DNA from: Saccopteryx bilineata
Lineage: Eukaryota > Chordata > Mammalia > Chiroptera > Emballonuridae
NCBI RefSeq assembly: GCF_036850765.1
Contig: NC_089491.1
Span: 185,483,520 to 185,547,519 of the forward strand
Direction: 5' to 3'
Length of the DNA: 64,000 nt
Made by a program: the position numbers and the translations under genes. The notes under the pieces were generated by a model, which worked only from the letters and a program-made list of their open reading frames with translations, made no database searches and was not told the DNA's origin. Below are positions 34,181-44,196 of this stretch, one piece after another (the first letter of the stretch is position 1; the number at the start of each line of letters is the position of its first letter).

Positions 34181-34829
34181 GTGGGCTGGCACTGCTGGGA
34201 GAACCATCTGGCCCTGAGGAAGTGCAGCACCCCCTGGGTTGCTGCAGTCCTGGACCTTGGAGGGACACTGGGTTGGGGCTCTGTGTCTTTCCACCAGAGC
34301 CCGTGTGGTTGCCTGGGGCCTGTACAGTCCAGGGACAGACAGGCCCCTGCAGTGAAACGACAAAGACGGAGAGAGATGAGGAGTTGGGGAAGGCTGGGCT
34401 CAAGTGATGGATGTGTGGCCAGAATCCTTGCAGAAGAGTTGGGGACTACGGACACCTGACATCCAGAGCACCCAAATGGCTCTCATCCAAGGACTACTGA
34501 GTCTGCCCCATGAACGTCCGAGATCTTGAGAAATCAAGCTTCCTCTGGAAAGAGTGGGTCTCGGAGCAGGGCTGTGGGCGGATTTCACCATCTTCTGAGC
34601 CTGTTGGGGCTCATGTCTCCTGGGCCTCCCCGCAAGACCTACAACCACCCGCTTACCGCCCCTCACACCCTGCCACATGCGCACCTAACGGGCTCCACCT
34701 GAGCCCTGTCTCCCGTCCAGGACCGTGCAGTTGTCCCCAGACTAGGCCACGTGCGGCCTGCAGGTGCTGGATAGTGAGGAGACAACATCTTAACCTTGTT
34801 GCACTGCAGTCAGGTGCCTCTGCCTGCAG
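34181..34829. other. Unidentified GC-rich block inside the ancient L1
   Basis: About 650 bp of clearly higher GC and CpG content than its flanks. Antisense L1 ORF1-region sequence stops at about 34180 and resumes at about 34830 (CCCTCAAGACTCTCCTTTTG), so the block was inserted or exchanged. Open frames occur on both strands (for example 34085-34459 plus, 34400-34684 minus), none with a recognised domain. No poly-A or TSD could be fixed. It may be a retropseudogene or an LTR fragment; function unknown. Confidence 0.5.
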
Positions 34830-35014
34830 GGTTCCCTCAAGACTCTCCTTTTGTCTTTGACTTACTGCTGTTTGAATAGGACATATCTAGCTGTAAGGCT
34901 TTCTTTGTTTTGTTTTGAGATTTTTTGTGTGTGATTATTCTGACTTTCTTGGCTCTGTGGTTTAGTGATTGTCATAAATTTTGGAAAATTGTCTGATTTT
35001 TATTTATTTAGTAT

Positions 35015-35428
35015 ATATTCATTTATCAATATTTATTTATTTATTTATTTATTTATTTATTATTTTTGTATTTTTCTGAAGTTGGAAACGGGGAGGCAGT
35101 CAGACAAACTCCCGCATGCGCCCGACCGGGATCCACCTGGCATGCCCACCAGGGGGCAATGCTCTGCCCATCTGGGGCATTGGTCTGCCACAATCAGAGC
35201 CATTCTAGCACCTGAGGCAGAGGCCACAGAGCCATCCTCAGTGCCCAGGCCAACTTTGCTCCAATGGAGCCTTGGCTGTGGGAGGGGAAGAGATAGACAG
35301 AGAGGAAGGAGAGGGGGAGGGGTGGAGAAGTAGATGGGTGCTTCTCCTATGTGCCCTGGCCGGGAATCAAACCCGGGACTCCCACATGCCAGGCCGATGC
35401 TCTATCACTGAGCAAACCAGCCAGGGCC
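35015..35428 (-). mobile_element. tRNA-derived SINE, GGCCCTGGC-head type, antisense
   Basis: Reversed SINE. The expanded A-tail (TTTA)n is at 35030-35062. Then come TTTTCTGAAGTTGGAAACGG, CCGGGATCCACCTGGC and the tRNA-like head at 35360-35428 with a reversed B box GGAATCAAACCC. TSD TTATTTAGTAT at 35004-35014, with a match at 35429-35439. Well preserved. Confidence 0.9.
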
Positions 35429-35439
35429 TTATTTAGTAT

Positions 35440-35968
35440 TTATTTTTTATCATTATTTATTATTTTATTATTTATTTTGATTAATGTATACATGACATAC
35501 AATATTATATTAGTTTCAGGTATACCACATAGTAAGTCAACATTTATACATCTTAACTGTCACAGTGCAAAGTTATCACACTGCTATTTCTTCGAAAAAT
35601 TTTTTGGTCTCTTTTCTCTTCTTTGGTATTCCTATAATGCATATTTTGCATCTTTTAATTATTATGTTTATTACCATTATTTTCATTTTCATATTCAATT
35701 TGGGAAGCTGACATTGACCTATATTCAAACTCACAATTCCTTCTTCTTCTGTGTCTCACCTGCTGCGGAGCTCACTCAAGAGAATGTTTACTTATTTCAT
35801 TGAACAATTACAGTGTTTTGATTTCTATAATAGAATTTTTATTGGATTCTTTATAATAGTTTCTGTCTGCTTACAGTATCCATCTCATCTTGCATATTGT
35901 CTAATTTTTCCATTACAGACCTTAACATATTAGTCAGACTTATTTTAATCTGCTCTAAAGAAGTTCTC
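35440..35968 (-). mobile_element. Ancient L1 remnants, antisense
   Basis: 35460-35580 resembles the reversed L1 3' end (TTAGTTTCAGGTATACCACA). 35600-35960 resembles other reversed L1 text. Low complexity and diverged. The LTR element begins at 35969. Confidence 0.45.
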
Positions 35969-36658
35969 TGTAAAAGCCAGTAGCCACGGCCACCATCACA
36001 GTCGCCTGGCCCATGCAGGTTCGCATTTGATTTGAACAGTAATGAAACAATGGAGCCAAGAACTGGTGGGCCATTACCTTTAATCCTAGCTTGTACTCAG
36101 TGGGCAAGAAATACACACAATGGGAAAACATTTCCCTTTCCATTCAGGGCTCCCAAAGCCACTGACTTATCCGAGTTTCCTAGAATCAAAGCTTTCTAAC
36201 TCACCAGCCTTATTCACCTCTGTTCCCCATCTCCTTCTCTTTGCACAAACTCTGAACAAACTGGCTTCTCCCTCAGCACTCCACCATCTTGGCTGCTTCT
36301 CCTGGCCTCCTCCACATGGCCTTACTTTGCACTCCTCTCTAATGCTAATCTCAGGAAACGAGAGAGAGCAATCTCCCGGTCTGCCCCACTTTATAGTGTA
36401 GAAATCAAAACCTTTAATTCAATATACAAACAAGGAAGTTTCTGATACAAAGTCACTTATCTGAGGCATAATGGGGTTCCTAATGAGATTGCATCACCCC
36501 ACATCATGCAATTAGTCAAGGGTGTGGGGAAAAACTTAGTCTTAAAACTAAGCCTTAGGATATAAACACCCTGCCGGTTTACAGCCTGTGCCCCACACCC
36601 AGTGCAAACTACAAGCGACCAAACATATATATCATATTTAAAACTTATTTGACCAACA
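35969..36658 (-). repeat. 3' LTR of the short LTR element
   Basis: Reads on the minus strand from TGTTGGTCAAATAAG to CTTTTACA. It shares most of its length with 37714-38397 and with the solo LTRs at 44197, 45722 and 46337 (family 1), differing mainly in the first 60-100 bp. Confidence 0.85.
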
Positions 36659-37124
36659 TTCCACCCCTTTTGCTCACTTACAATCTAAAGCACAGGTATT
36701 CCTGCACAAAGAAATTAGGCACATTACACAAATTACAACAGCACAAATCATACAGTTTCAACAATTACAAAGGTACATTTCACCAGTCTCTGAGCACTTT
36801 GCCACAAGCGTAAAATGTCCTTGGCCCTCTTTCTAGCCATGGGAAAAGCTTCCCGGGGTAGGGGGAGGTCCTCCAGCAAAGCCGCCCCCCACCCCCATCA
36901 GGGTATTTCACATTGTCCAAAATCCATAAGTCCATCCACCAAAGGAGCCAGTGCCCACTCCGGTCGTAGTCCAGGAATCAGTCCATGCACATGGGGCCTC
37001 AGCCACACCCCTCATCCCTGTTGTCCTGGCAGGTCTTACACTGTCCCAAAGAGGAGCACATGGCAATGGCAGTCAGCATTTTCATCTCTGCTCCAGAGAG
37101 CATGATGGCAACCACCCCTATGTC

Positions 37125-37700
37125 CTAAAATCGCAGACCTACCAGGGGCATAGTAGGTGCTTCTTCCAGCTGGGCTCTCATCTCCTGGAGACTGTGGATC
37201 GCAACTCCTGCTCGATTCTTTTTATCCTCCAAAGAGGAACTGCAAACACCAGCTCCTGCTGCCAGGCCCAAGGCCACTGCCGCTTTCTGCTCTGCGGGCC
37301 TTGCAGCTCCGGCCCTGGCCTCAGCCCCAGCCTCCTGCCGGTGCTGGCTCTCCACAACATCCAGGGAAATCTGCAACTCACGAACCTGTGATTCTTCCTC
37401 CAGCAGCTGCTGTATTTCCAAGCTAATCTCATGGACCAGGTCAACCTCCTCTGGTGCTTGCTTCAGCTCCAGGGTTGGCATCTTTTTCTCCCATGTTTGC
37501 TCCAGCTCCTTTAACTGCTCAGTTTGCAGGTCCTGGGCAGCCTCTTCCACAGAGTTCTTGGTTTCCTCACGCATGGCTGTAAAAGTCAGCCAGCCTACGT
37601 CCCCCAAAAGACAGCCATGGGGAACCATAACAGCAGCCAGTCCTCTACTCCACTGCTCAAAGGTGGTGGTGGCTCCATACTGATCTCCAAATCCTGCCAC
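37125..37700 (-). CDS. Unrecognised ORF inside the short LTR element
   Basis: 191 codons open from a GTG at 37700; the first in-frame ATG is at 37628, giving 167 codons. I do not recognise the family. From residue 43 on it is rich in E, Q, L and K in a helical, coiled-coil-like pattern (EEAAQDLQTEQLKELEQ), with a second acidic stretch (LEIQQLLEEESQVRELQ), then an Ala/Arg/Gly-rich segment. It has no signal peptide, membrane span or retroviral protease/polymerase motif. It is the first long frame after the putative primer-binding site, the position gag would hold. It may be a captured host exon, a diverged gag matrix or a chance frame. Expression is unknown. Confidence 0.4.
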   Translation of the reverse strand: MAGFGDQYGATTTFEQWSRGLAAVMVPHGCLLGDVGWLTFTAMREETKNSVEEAAQDLQTEQLKELEQTWEKKMPTLELKQAPEEVDLVHEISLEIQQLLEEESQVRELQISLDVVESQHRQEAGAEARAGAARPAEQKAAVALGLAAGAGVCSSSLEDKKNRAGVAIHSLQEMRAQLEEAPTMPLVGLRF

Positions 37701-37713
37701 AGACTACACCAAC

Positions 37714-38397
37714 TGTAAAGCCAGTAGCCGGGGCCACCATCAGAGCCACCTGGCCCATGCAGGCTCGCATTGGATTCGGACAGATGGTAATGAAACAACA
37801 GAGCCAAGAACTGGTGGGCCATTATCTTTATCCTAGCTTGCACCCAGTGGGCAAGTAAAAACACATACTGGGCTCCTAAACCCACTCATTCAGCACTCAT
37901 AAAGCTACTGACTTATCCAAGTTTCCTAGAATCAAAGGTTTCTAGCTCACCAGACTTATTCACCTCTGTTCCCCATTACCTTTTCCTGCACAAACTCTGC
38001 ACAAACTGGCTTCTCCTTCAGTGCTCCACCATCGTGGCTGCTTCTCCTCTCCTCCATGTGGCCTTTCTCTGCTCTCCTCTCTAATGCTAACCTCAGGAAC
38101 AGAGAGAGCAAGCCCCTGGTCTGCCCCACTTTATAGTGTAGAAATCCAGACCTTTAATCCAATATACAAGCAAGGAAGTCTCTGATACAAAGTCACTTAT
38201 CTGAGGCATGATGGGATTCCTCATGAGAGTGCACCACCCCACACCATGCAATCAGTCAAGGGTGTGGGGAAAAGTTTAGTCTTAAAACTAAGCCTCAGGT
38301 TATAACGACCCAGCCTGCTTACAGCCTGTGCCCCACACCCGATGCAAACTATAAGCGAGCAAACATATATCATATTTACAAACTTAATAGACCAACA
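37714..38397 (-). repeat. 5' LTR of the short LTR element
   Basis: Family-1 LTR, minus strand, TGTTGGTCTATTAAG to GGCTTTACA. A TATA-type box (CACTATAAAG) lies near 38133 in reverse. A frame running out of U5 into the interior (37595-37885) is not supported as a gene. Confidence 0.85.
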
Positions 38398-38627
38398 ATG
38401 CCCTTTTATAGGTTTGAGCTCCATCAATCCCAACAGGTTCTCATGATGATAAAGAGCTAATAAAGATACCCTACCAGTTCTGCAAGGAGTATGATGTGTT
38501 AATGATTATGAAACAGGTTCAGACCCTCTCCATATCAAAGGCCTTTACTCTAGCAGGAAAAACTTTACCAGAGTGTTGTCCTAGAGCTGCGGGGGAAGTC
38601 TATTCCTTTGATATTATAGTGTCTTAA
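38398..38627. other. Sequence between two LTR elements, unassigned
   Basis: 230 bp with no open frame of note and no repeat recognised; possibly decayed ERV interior. Confidence 0.35.
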
Positions 38628-39277
38628 TGTTACAGTAATATAATTTTATAATAATTAAGTATATAGAAATATATAAAAATATGAAAGATATATAGAAATA
38701 ATTAGGATGTAGTATTAAAAGCAATTAAGGAAAGTAAATAAGGCTATGCCAACTGGATAGGAATTAATCTAGAGTATACAGATATGATAGGTAGACTCTG
38801 CATTTCATGCAGGGCCCAGTTAGTGTGTGTGTGAAGTTACATATAGATAATATAGATAAGAAGTTGTTTGATGTCATAACTCTGTATGTTAACATTAACA
38901 AAGAAGCTTCCCTAGGAACACCTTAAAAGTGGCTTGATGTGACATTTCAGTAGATTAACATAAAAAGGGCTCCCTGAGAGGAACTCCCAAAAAGGTGGTT
39001 TGAGGTAATAATCCTATAGATTGACACCTGTTAGAAGGTGGGTTGACATGATAATCTTGTAGATTCACACCTGTTAGAAGGTTTAGGCCAGAAAAGGTAC
39101 TAAAGCTAAGGGGCCCCCAGCTCTGACCAGCGGAGAAGACAGACGAGAGGAGCAGGCCAACAGGGGCCCCGTAAACTGTACCCAGGCACTCCAAAAGGAT
39201 TTGTGAGTAATAAACTGCCTGTGTGATTCTTGCAACTAACTTGTGTGCCAGTCAGTTGTGTCTTTCTTCCGGTGGCA
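38628..39277 (+). repeat. LTR family 3, plus strand
   Basis: Starts TGTTACAGTAATATAA and ends CGGTGGCA. AATAAA near 39209 precedes the U5-like end, and GT then TGG follow at 39278-39282, as expected for a primer-binding site after a 5' LTR. A related minus-strand copy lies at 48289-48808. Homology between the copies continues about 70 bp into the interior (CTGCCTCAAGAGTAATC; CCAGCCCTGCTGTTAA), so both were 5' LTRs of proviruses that have lost the rest. Confidence 0.7.
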
Positions 39278-39843
39278 GTTGGTCTCAGCACTAAATTTCT
39301 TGTAGCTGCCTCAAGAGTAATCTTGAAGAGGCTGCCAGCCCTGCTGTTAAAGGGTAAGTGAAGTAGCTCAAATTTCCCCACCTACTGATTAATCGGAATT
39401 GCTAATTTTATTGTGCTGCATTCAGCACAGTACTGTGTTCAGTACTTTTGTCAGTAAATCCACTGTGGCCTTTGCCTGAGGGCACTGAACTCTGTCCCTG
39501 TTTTATGTTCCTATTCAAGGCCTCTATATCTCCCCCTTTTTTGTTTGAGTTATTTATTAAGGCTTCAAATCTTCAATAGATTCGGAAGGACATTATTCTA
39601 CAGGTGGCAGTAGTTACAGTGGAAAGTGAAGGGCAAGTATAGAGAGAAACAGGTTTTCAGGGGTCACAGACATGCTGTATTTTGCAAAACTTCTTCAGCA
39701 TGCTCAGTTAGAATCTTCAAAGAAACCCAGATGTTGTCAGGCACTTCCTGAGTGCTTGGGAGCGAGTTAGGTGTCCTCCTCTTTTTTGAGTTCACTCCTA
39801 GAGGTAGATCCACTATCAGCTTCTGAATTTCTGGTACCAGTTG
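39278..39843. other. Decayed ERV interior fragments
   Basis: 39278-39352 is the short interior after the family-3 LTR. 39357-39540 is a segment shared with 45426-45610. 39541-39843 appears to continue, on the minus strand, the decayed pol gene cut by the solo LTR at 39844-40368: its reverse reading follows the integrase end and then meets stops. Not individually functional. Confidence 0.45.
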
Positions 39844-40368
39844 TGTTGGGCAAATAAGTTTGTAAGATGTGTTTTTTAGGTTTGTTCACTTATATTTTGC
39901 ATTGGCCTGGGAAGCACCATGTGTGTGTAGTCTGTGAAAGGCTGCAATGCTTGCCCTCAGGGCAGCAGATTACAAATTGTGGATTGCCTTCCTGCTTGGG
40001 AGGGGTCATTGTATTGCTAATGTTTGCTGGAGGAGGGATTTTTTTCCCCAGCCTGGGTTCTGCAAGATGGAGAGAAGAAGTACGGTTGTAGGAGCTGAGG
40101 GGCTTTGGGAGCTCTGCTGAGGCTGGTGGGGCCTTTGATTCTAGGAGGAACCTGAGAAGGTTTTCCAGGTTGTGAAACTGGAGAATGCCTCAGGGCTTTG
40201 GGAGCTCTGAATGAGAGGGACATGGTTTTCCCTGTTTGCTAGTCTGCTGGCACGAGGCTTTAATAAATGGAATGGCCCACCATTTTTTGGCCTCCTTGTT
40301 TCTTTACCGTCTTCCCAAATCCAATGAAAACCTTCATGCCTATGATGGCAGTGGCTATTGGCCATACA
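39844..40368 (+). repeat. Solo LTR, family 2, plus strand
   Basis: 525 bp from TGTTGGGCAAATAAG to GGCCATACA, with AATAAA at about 40262. Flanked by AGTTG (39839-39843) and GGTTG (40369-40373), a 5-bp target duplication with one mismatch. It lies in the opposite orientation to the pol remnant it interrupts. Confidence 0.85.
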
Positions 40369-40790
40369 GGTTGCTTTCTAGGGGCTGATGCTAACTCATG
40401 ATAAAGCTTCATGTTCCTTGCTGGTATCCAAAGAAGACCTGTTAATGACAAAATTGCAACATACCATTGCCCCCAGGTTAGCAATTCAACTGGACTCTGA
40501 CACTCAGAGCCAGCTAATACATCCTGGTACAACATGAGAGGCTTAGGCCATTGCTGGGCTGGTATAAAATGTCTCTTGGCTGCAGTAAACCCAGATGAGA
40601 AAATGTTCAAAAATTAAGAATAAAAAGAGTCTTATATGGTTGTTCTTGTGGGGTAAATCTCTCTTCTTGATTCTCCTTTTTTGTTTATGCAGTTGGTGCT
40701 TAAGAAGGCCATTAGCTCTTTCTGCAAAACTTGTAAGTTTCAGTGAATTCCTCAAACTCCTGAGGACCCCCCAAAATATCCCAAGTTTCC
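40369..40790 (-). pseudogene. Betaretrovirus-like integrase C-terminal remnant
   Basis: The minus strand carries, across two frames, the end of a class II (betaretrovirus-type) pol: ERANGLLKHQLHKQK near 40700, a TPQEQ...LFILNF stretch in another frame, and PVELLTWGQWYVAIL and LWIPARNMKLYHE near 40400-40500, typical of the integrase C-terminal DNA-binding domain. Frameshifts and stops break it, and the solo LTR truncates it at 40369. The catalytic core is not visible. Dead endogenous retrovirus, described only. Confidence 0.75.
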
Positions 40791-41713
40791 TTTTTGCTTT
40801 CCTTTCAGAACAATCCTTCTGAAGTTCTTCCTTCCTCTCTTTTTCTCACTTTTGTTCACTTTCTTAGTTCCTTCTCTTTTCGTTTCTTCCCTCTGCACAA
40901 ACATTCTGCAACTTACACAAACCTTCTTCTCTATTCAGAAAAAAACAGCTTTCAGAACAACTTTCTTTTTTCTTTCAAAAGTACCTCTATACCTTATACC
41001 ATTTATCATTAAAACCACACTATTTCTTTCCAATTAATTAGAATTCTCAATTTCTAAAAACCTTAACTTTCTGTGAGGACTAAGAGGTTAGCAATTTTAG
41101 ATGAATACTTTATGAATATATTTCATGACCTTAAGAAACAGGTTCTTTCTGTAGAAATTTATATTTTTAAAAGATTAATGAAAATCAGAAAAGATTAAAA
41201 AAATCAGCATCCAGTCTAGTGTCTGGTATTTATAACTGTTTGTTAATGGATTTTACTAAAATATACTTTTTCTCCTTAACATTACCCTTAGTTTTTTTAA
41301 AGAACCAAATTAAGATTAACCTAGTTACAATATTAAGTCCAGTTTTAATTTGGCCTGGTAATTTCTATTGTGGTAAGGTACCAAATAATTGAAAAATTAA
41401 TATTAATATTTTAGGAGAGTTAGGTTTCTTGCCCTCTCCTTTCTGTAGAGAATGAAGGGAGAGGAATGTGGGAGTTTCCTGGCTTATAGGGACATACTAT
41501 ATAAAAAAAACCCTTTTACTAGGAAGTTTAAAGGGCATTTTATAATTTGGGCTAAGCATACAGAGAGATTTTGTAAATATGATTTTTATACTTGTGTGTG
41601 ATTTGCACCAACTCAAGATGGATGATAGCATTGTATTGTAAATAGAGAGGTTTTGTACTAGAAGGTTTTGAATGAAAAGAGGAAGGAGACTTGGACCCCC
41701 TCCCATTCCCACC
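40791..41713. other. AT-rich sequence, possibly decayed ERV interior
   Basis: Pyrimidine-rich to about 41040, then AT-rich. Frames on both strands (for example 40794-41012) lack domains. It could be the upstream part of the same pol, but nothing supports it directly. Confidence 0.3.
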
Positions 41714-42251
41714 TGTGAGGAAGGAGGTAAACAGTTAGCCAGGTGCTGGGGGGAGGGGAGGAAAGATTTAAGTAGTCCTTTCCTCTCCCCTTTCTTTCTC
41801 CTTAATGGGTGATTTACAAACGTTTATCCTCTGACATCATGTAAAGCCCCTCCCATCCTGAAACCGGGTGATTGATGTCTGTACCTCTAGACAAAGGGAT
41901 GGCAGATAGACACTAAAAGATTTGGGGATGTCTTTTGATACGTAAAATGGCAACTGCTATTGTGCTATCTTGTAAGTTTTAATATATAGGAATGTTCTTT
42001 ATAAATCCTATAGAAAAATGTTATAAACTTGTGTCATGCTCTTCCTTCTTTTCCCACCAACCTGTGTATAATCAAGGGTATATAACCTGCCTCAGGGCTA
42101 TATTTGACACTGCACAATTTGGGTCAGTTTTACTCCATGTTTGTCATATGCAGCTGGCTTATTAATAAATCTCCTCCTTTGAATAAAACTCCTAAAAATT
42201 CATTTGGACTTGGTGTCTTACATAAACCCAGCGGAACGCTACTTCACAACA
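41714..42251 (+). repeat. Probable LTR, family 4, plus strand
   Basis: About 538 bp from TGTGAGGAAGG to TTCACAACA. It has a TATA-like GGGTATATAACC near 42076, AATAAA signals near 42165 and 42182, and a short U5-like end. No matching TSD (CACC and CTAT flanks). Its layout resembles class I (gammaretrovirus-type) LTRs. Single copy in the window. Confidence 0.5.
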
Positions 42252-42530
42252 CTATAAACACAACAAGAATAGCAATTGATTGTAGTGGCTTTTTACAATC
42301 CTCTTAGCTGGAACTTTATAAGGAATTTTCCAATTGAGCTTTAGATAGCCTCTCAGGGCACACACAGAAGCCAAGCTACAGAGTTGCCATTACGCTCTGC
42401 CTGCAATCTTTCTAAAAATGTCCTTCTTTGTCACAGTTCTAACAAGTTTGTGGCAGCAATTACCTGGGCTCAATGTTACTCGGTACCTACATTTTGACAA
42501 GCTCTAATCATTTCTGCTATATTAGGATGA

Positions 42531-42977
42531 TGTTCTATAAGACCAGTGGCAGTTGCCATGGCCATGCAGGTTCTCATTGGATTCAAGCAGATGGTGATAA
42601 AAACTGTGGAGCCAGAAAACGATGGTGGGTCATTCTGATTATTAAAGTTTTGTAACAGAGGACGAGCAAACAAGCCGGAAAGACCACTTCCCCTTCTCTT
42701 AGGGCTCCTAAGCTTCAACTTATTCTCCAGACTCTCCTGGGACTCACAGGTCCCCACCAGCCTCAGCACCCCAGCCCAACAGGCTGGGCCAAAATACTAG
42801 GACTCCCAAGGCCCCTCAGCACTCTTTCTCTCTCTCTGCACTCTCCAGCAAAAGAGGCTAAAGGAAAAAACCCTTCTCCAACAAACGGTAGCAAACAATT
42901 GCCCCTCCCAAGGAGGAAGGCAATCCACAATTTGAAATCTGCTGCCCTGAGGGCAAGCACCTGCAGCCTTCCATAGA

Positions 42978-43018
<41 letters not shown>

Positions 43019-43069
43019 GCACTGGCCCAATACAAGTGAGCAAACTTAAAAACATTTTTTTACCCAACA
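42531..43069 (-). repeat. 3' LTR, family 2, minus strand
   Basis: Minus strand starts TGTTGGGTAAAAAAATG at 43069 and shares the family-2 body (reversed CCTTCCTCCTTGGGAGGGG). The polypurine tract AAGGGGGGGC lies directly upstream (43071-43080), which marks it as the 3' LTR of a provirus extending right. A (CA)n run at 42979-43015 lies inside. The 3' edge near 42531 is uncertain. Confidence 0.75.
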
Positions 43070-43080
43070 TGCCCCCCCTT

Positions 43081-43432
43081 AAGAGGAGCCAATACCTTTT
43101 GGCAATCAGCCCTTGCATTCTCATAAGTCAATTGTAAGATCAGCACCTTTGCTGCTTGTTCTACCTGTCATGAGATTGCAGTTTGTAGGTGACTAATGAA
43201 ATCAATATAGGGTTTGTTTGGTCTCTGATGGATGCTTGCAAAAGAGCCCATAGGGTCTTGGTATCTGGAATCCAAACCCAAGCCTTAAAAGCTGCTGTAA
43301 AAATGTGAGAAAAGAATGTGCAGTTCATGCAGGCCTGAGCCTAGGGAGTGTCATAAGCCCTGACTGCTGTGAACATATCAACCCAACTGGAACTGCCGCA
43401 TTCAGATTCTTTACAGCTTGTGTCTGAGCTGC
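43081..43432 (-). pseudogene. Retroviral gag capsid fragment joined to the 3' LTR
   Basis: On the minus strand the sequence around 43060-43300 reads, over shifting frames, as the major homology region and the end of a betaretrovirus-type capsid (codons for a DQTNPY-like stretch, an ISHLQT-like stretch, then ENARADCQK). The reading then meets the polypurine tract and LTR with no pol or env between, so several kilobases are deleted. Stops are present. Dead remnant. Confidence 0.6.
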
Positions 43433-43565
43433 ATCCTGTGTGTTTGCTTGTCCGCCAGTGTAAGACTCTAATAAAGGGAATGGCCCACCTTTTTTTGGCT
43501 CCACTGTTTCTACGGCATCCAATATGAACCTGCATGGCCACGACAGTGGCAATCACTGGCTCTAG
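43433..43565 (+). repeat. Fragment of a family-2 LTR 3' end
   Basis: Matches the last part of 39844-40368 (TAATAAAGGGAATGGCCCACC; CATCCAATATGAACCTGCATG) but lacks the rest of the LTR. It joins directly to gag-derived sequence on its left. Confidence 0.6.
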
Positions 43566-43580
43566 AAATGTCTAAGCTCC

Positions 43581-44123
43581 TGCTGGGCAAATAAGTTTGT
43601 AAAATCTGTATTTTCTGAATTTGCTCACTTTTATTGTTAAAATGGCCTCTGCCCAGATATGTGATCTGGGAAACTGCTAATTACCTTCCTGCTTGGGAAG
43701 GGCCATTGTTATACTACTGTTGCTGGAGGAGGGGTTTTCACATCAAAAAGTTTTAAGAAGAAGGAGGAAGAAGGGTAAGAGGAAAGAGGCATATTTTTGG
43801 AGAGTGAGAGGAAGAGTGCTGTAGAGAAAGAAGCCATGTTGGCAGGTGGGAGCAAAAGGGGCGAGAGGCTTTGTACACTCCTCTGAGACTGGTGGGGACC
43901 TTTGATTCTAGGGAAAACCAGAAAAGATTCTTCTGGTGTGGAACTGGAGAATGCGTGAGTGGGTTTTGGTGCCCTGTGTGTTTATTTACTCGCCTGCTGG
44001 TGCGAGGCTAGAATTAAGGAATGGCCCGCTATCCTCTTGTTCTGCTGTTTCTTTACCATCTGTCTGAATCTAATGGGAACCTGCATGTGCAAGGTGGTGA
44101 TGGCTACGGCTATTGGCCATACA
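43581..44123 (+). repeat. Solo LTR, family 2, plus strand
   Basis: 543 bp, TGCTGGGCAAATAAG to GGCCATACA. Flanks GCTCC (43576-43580) and ACTCC (44124-44128) form a 5-bp TSD with one mismatch. The body matches 39844-40368. Confidence 0.85.
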
Positions 44124-44196
44124 ACTCCCTTCTTTCAGATACCAAGGACACTGTTGACAGACTACAATAAGTAACTTTGTGAGTTGCCTACCAGTG

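Larger units (their letters stand above)
35969..38397 (-). mobile_element. Short LTR retroelement with two LTRs (non-autonomous ERV)
   Basis: Two related LTRs in the same minus orientation: 3' LTR 35969-36658 (690 bp) and 5' LTR 37714-38397 (684 bp), both starting TGTTGGTC and ending TTTACA or TTTTACA. Just inside the 5' LTR is GT then TGG, the usual spacing to a primer-binding site. A polypurine tract, AAAAGGGGTGGAA, directly precedes the 3' LTR. The 1055-bp interior has no gag, pro, pol or env that I recognise but contains one open frame (37125-37700). The flanks (TTCTC and ATGCC) do not match, so one end has been rearranged. Confidence 0.8.

Noticed and set aside
34085..34860. Possible exon or small gene in the GC-rich block (frames up to 124 codons on both strands)
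   Set aside because: No domain, no clear splice sites, frames overlap on opposite strands. Kept only as an unidentified block.
35969..38397. Complete retrovirus capable of producing its own proteins
   Set aside because: The interior is only about 1 kb and lacks recognisable gag, pol and env. The pol and gag remnants elsewhere in the cluster are frameshifted fragments.
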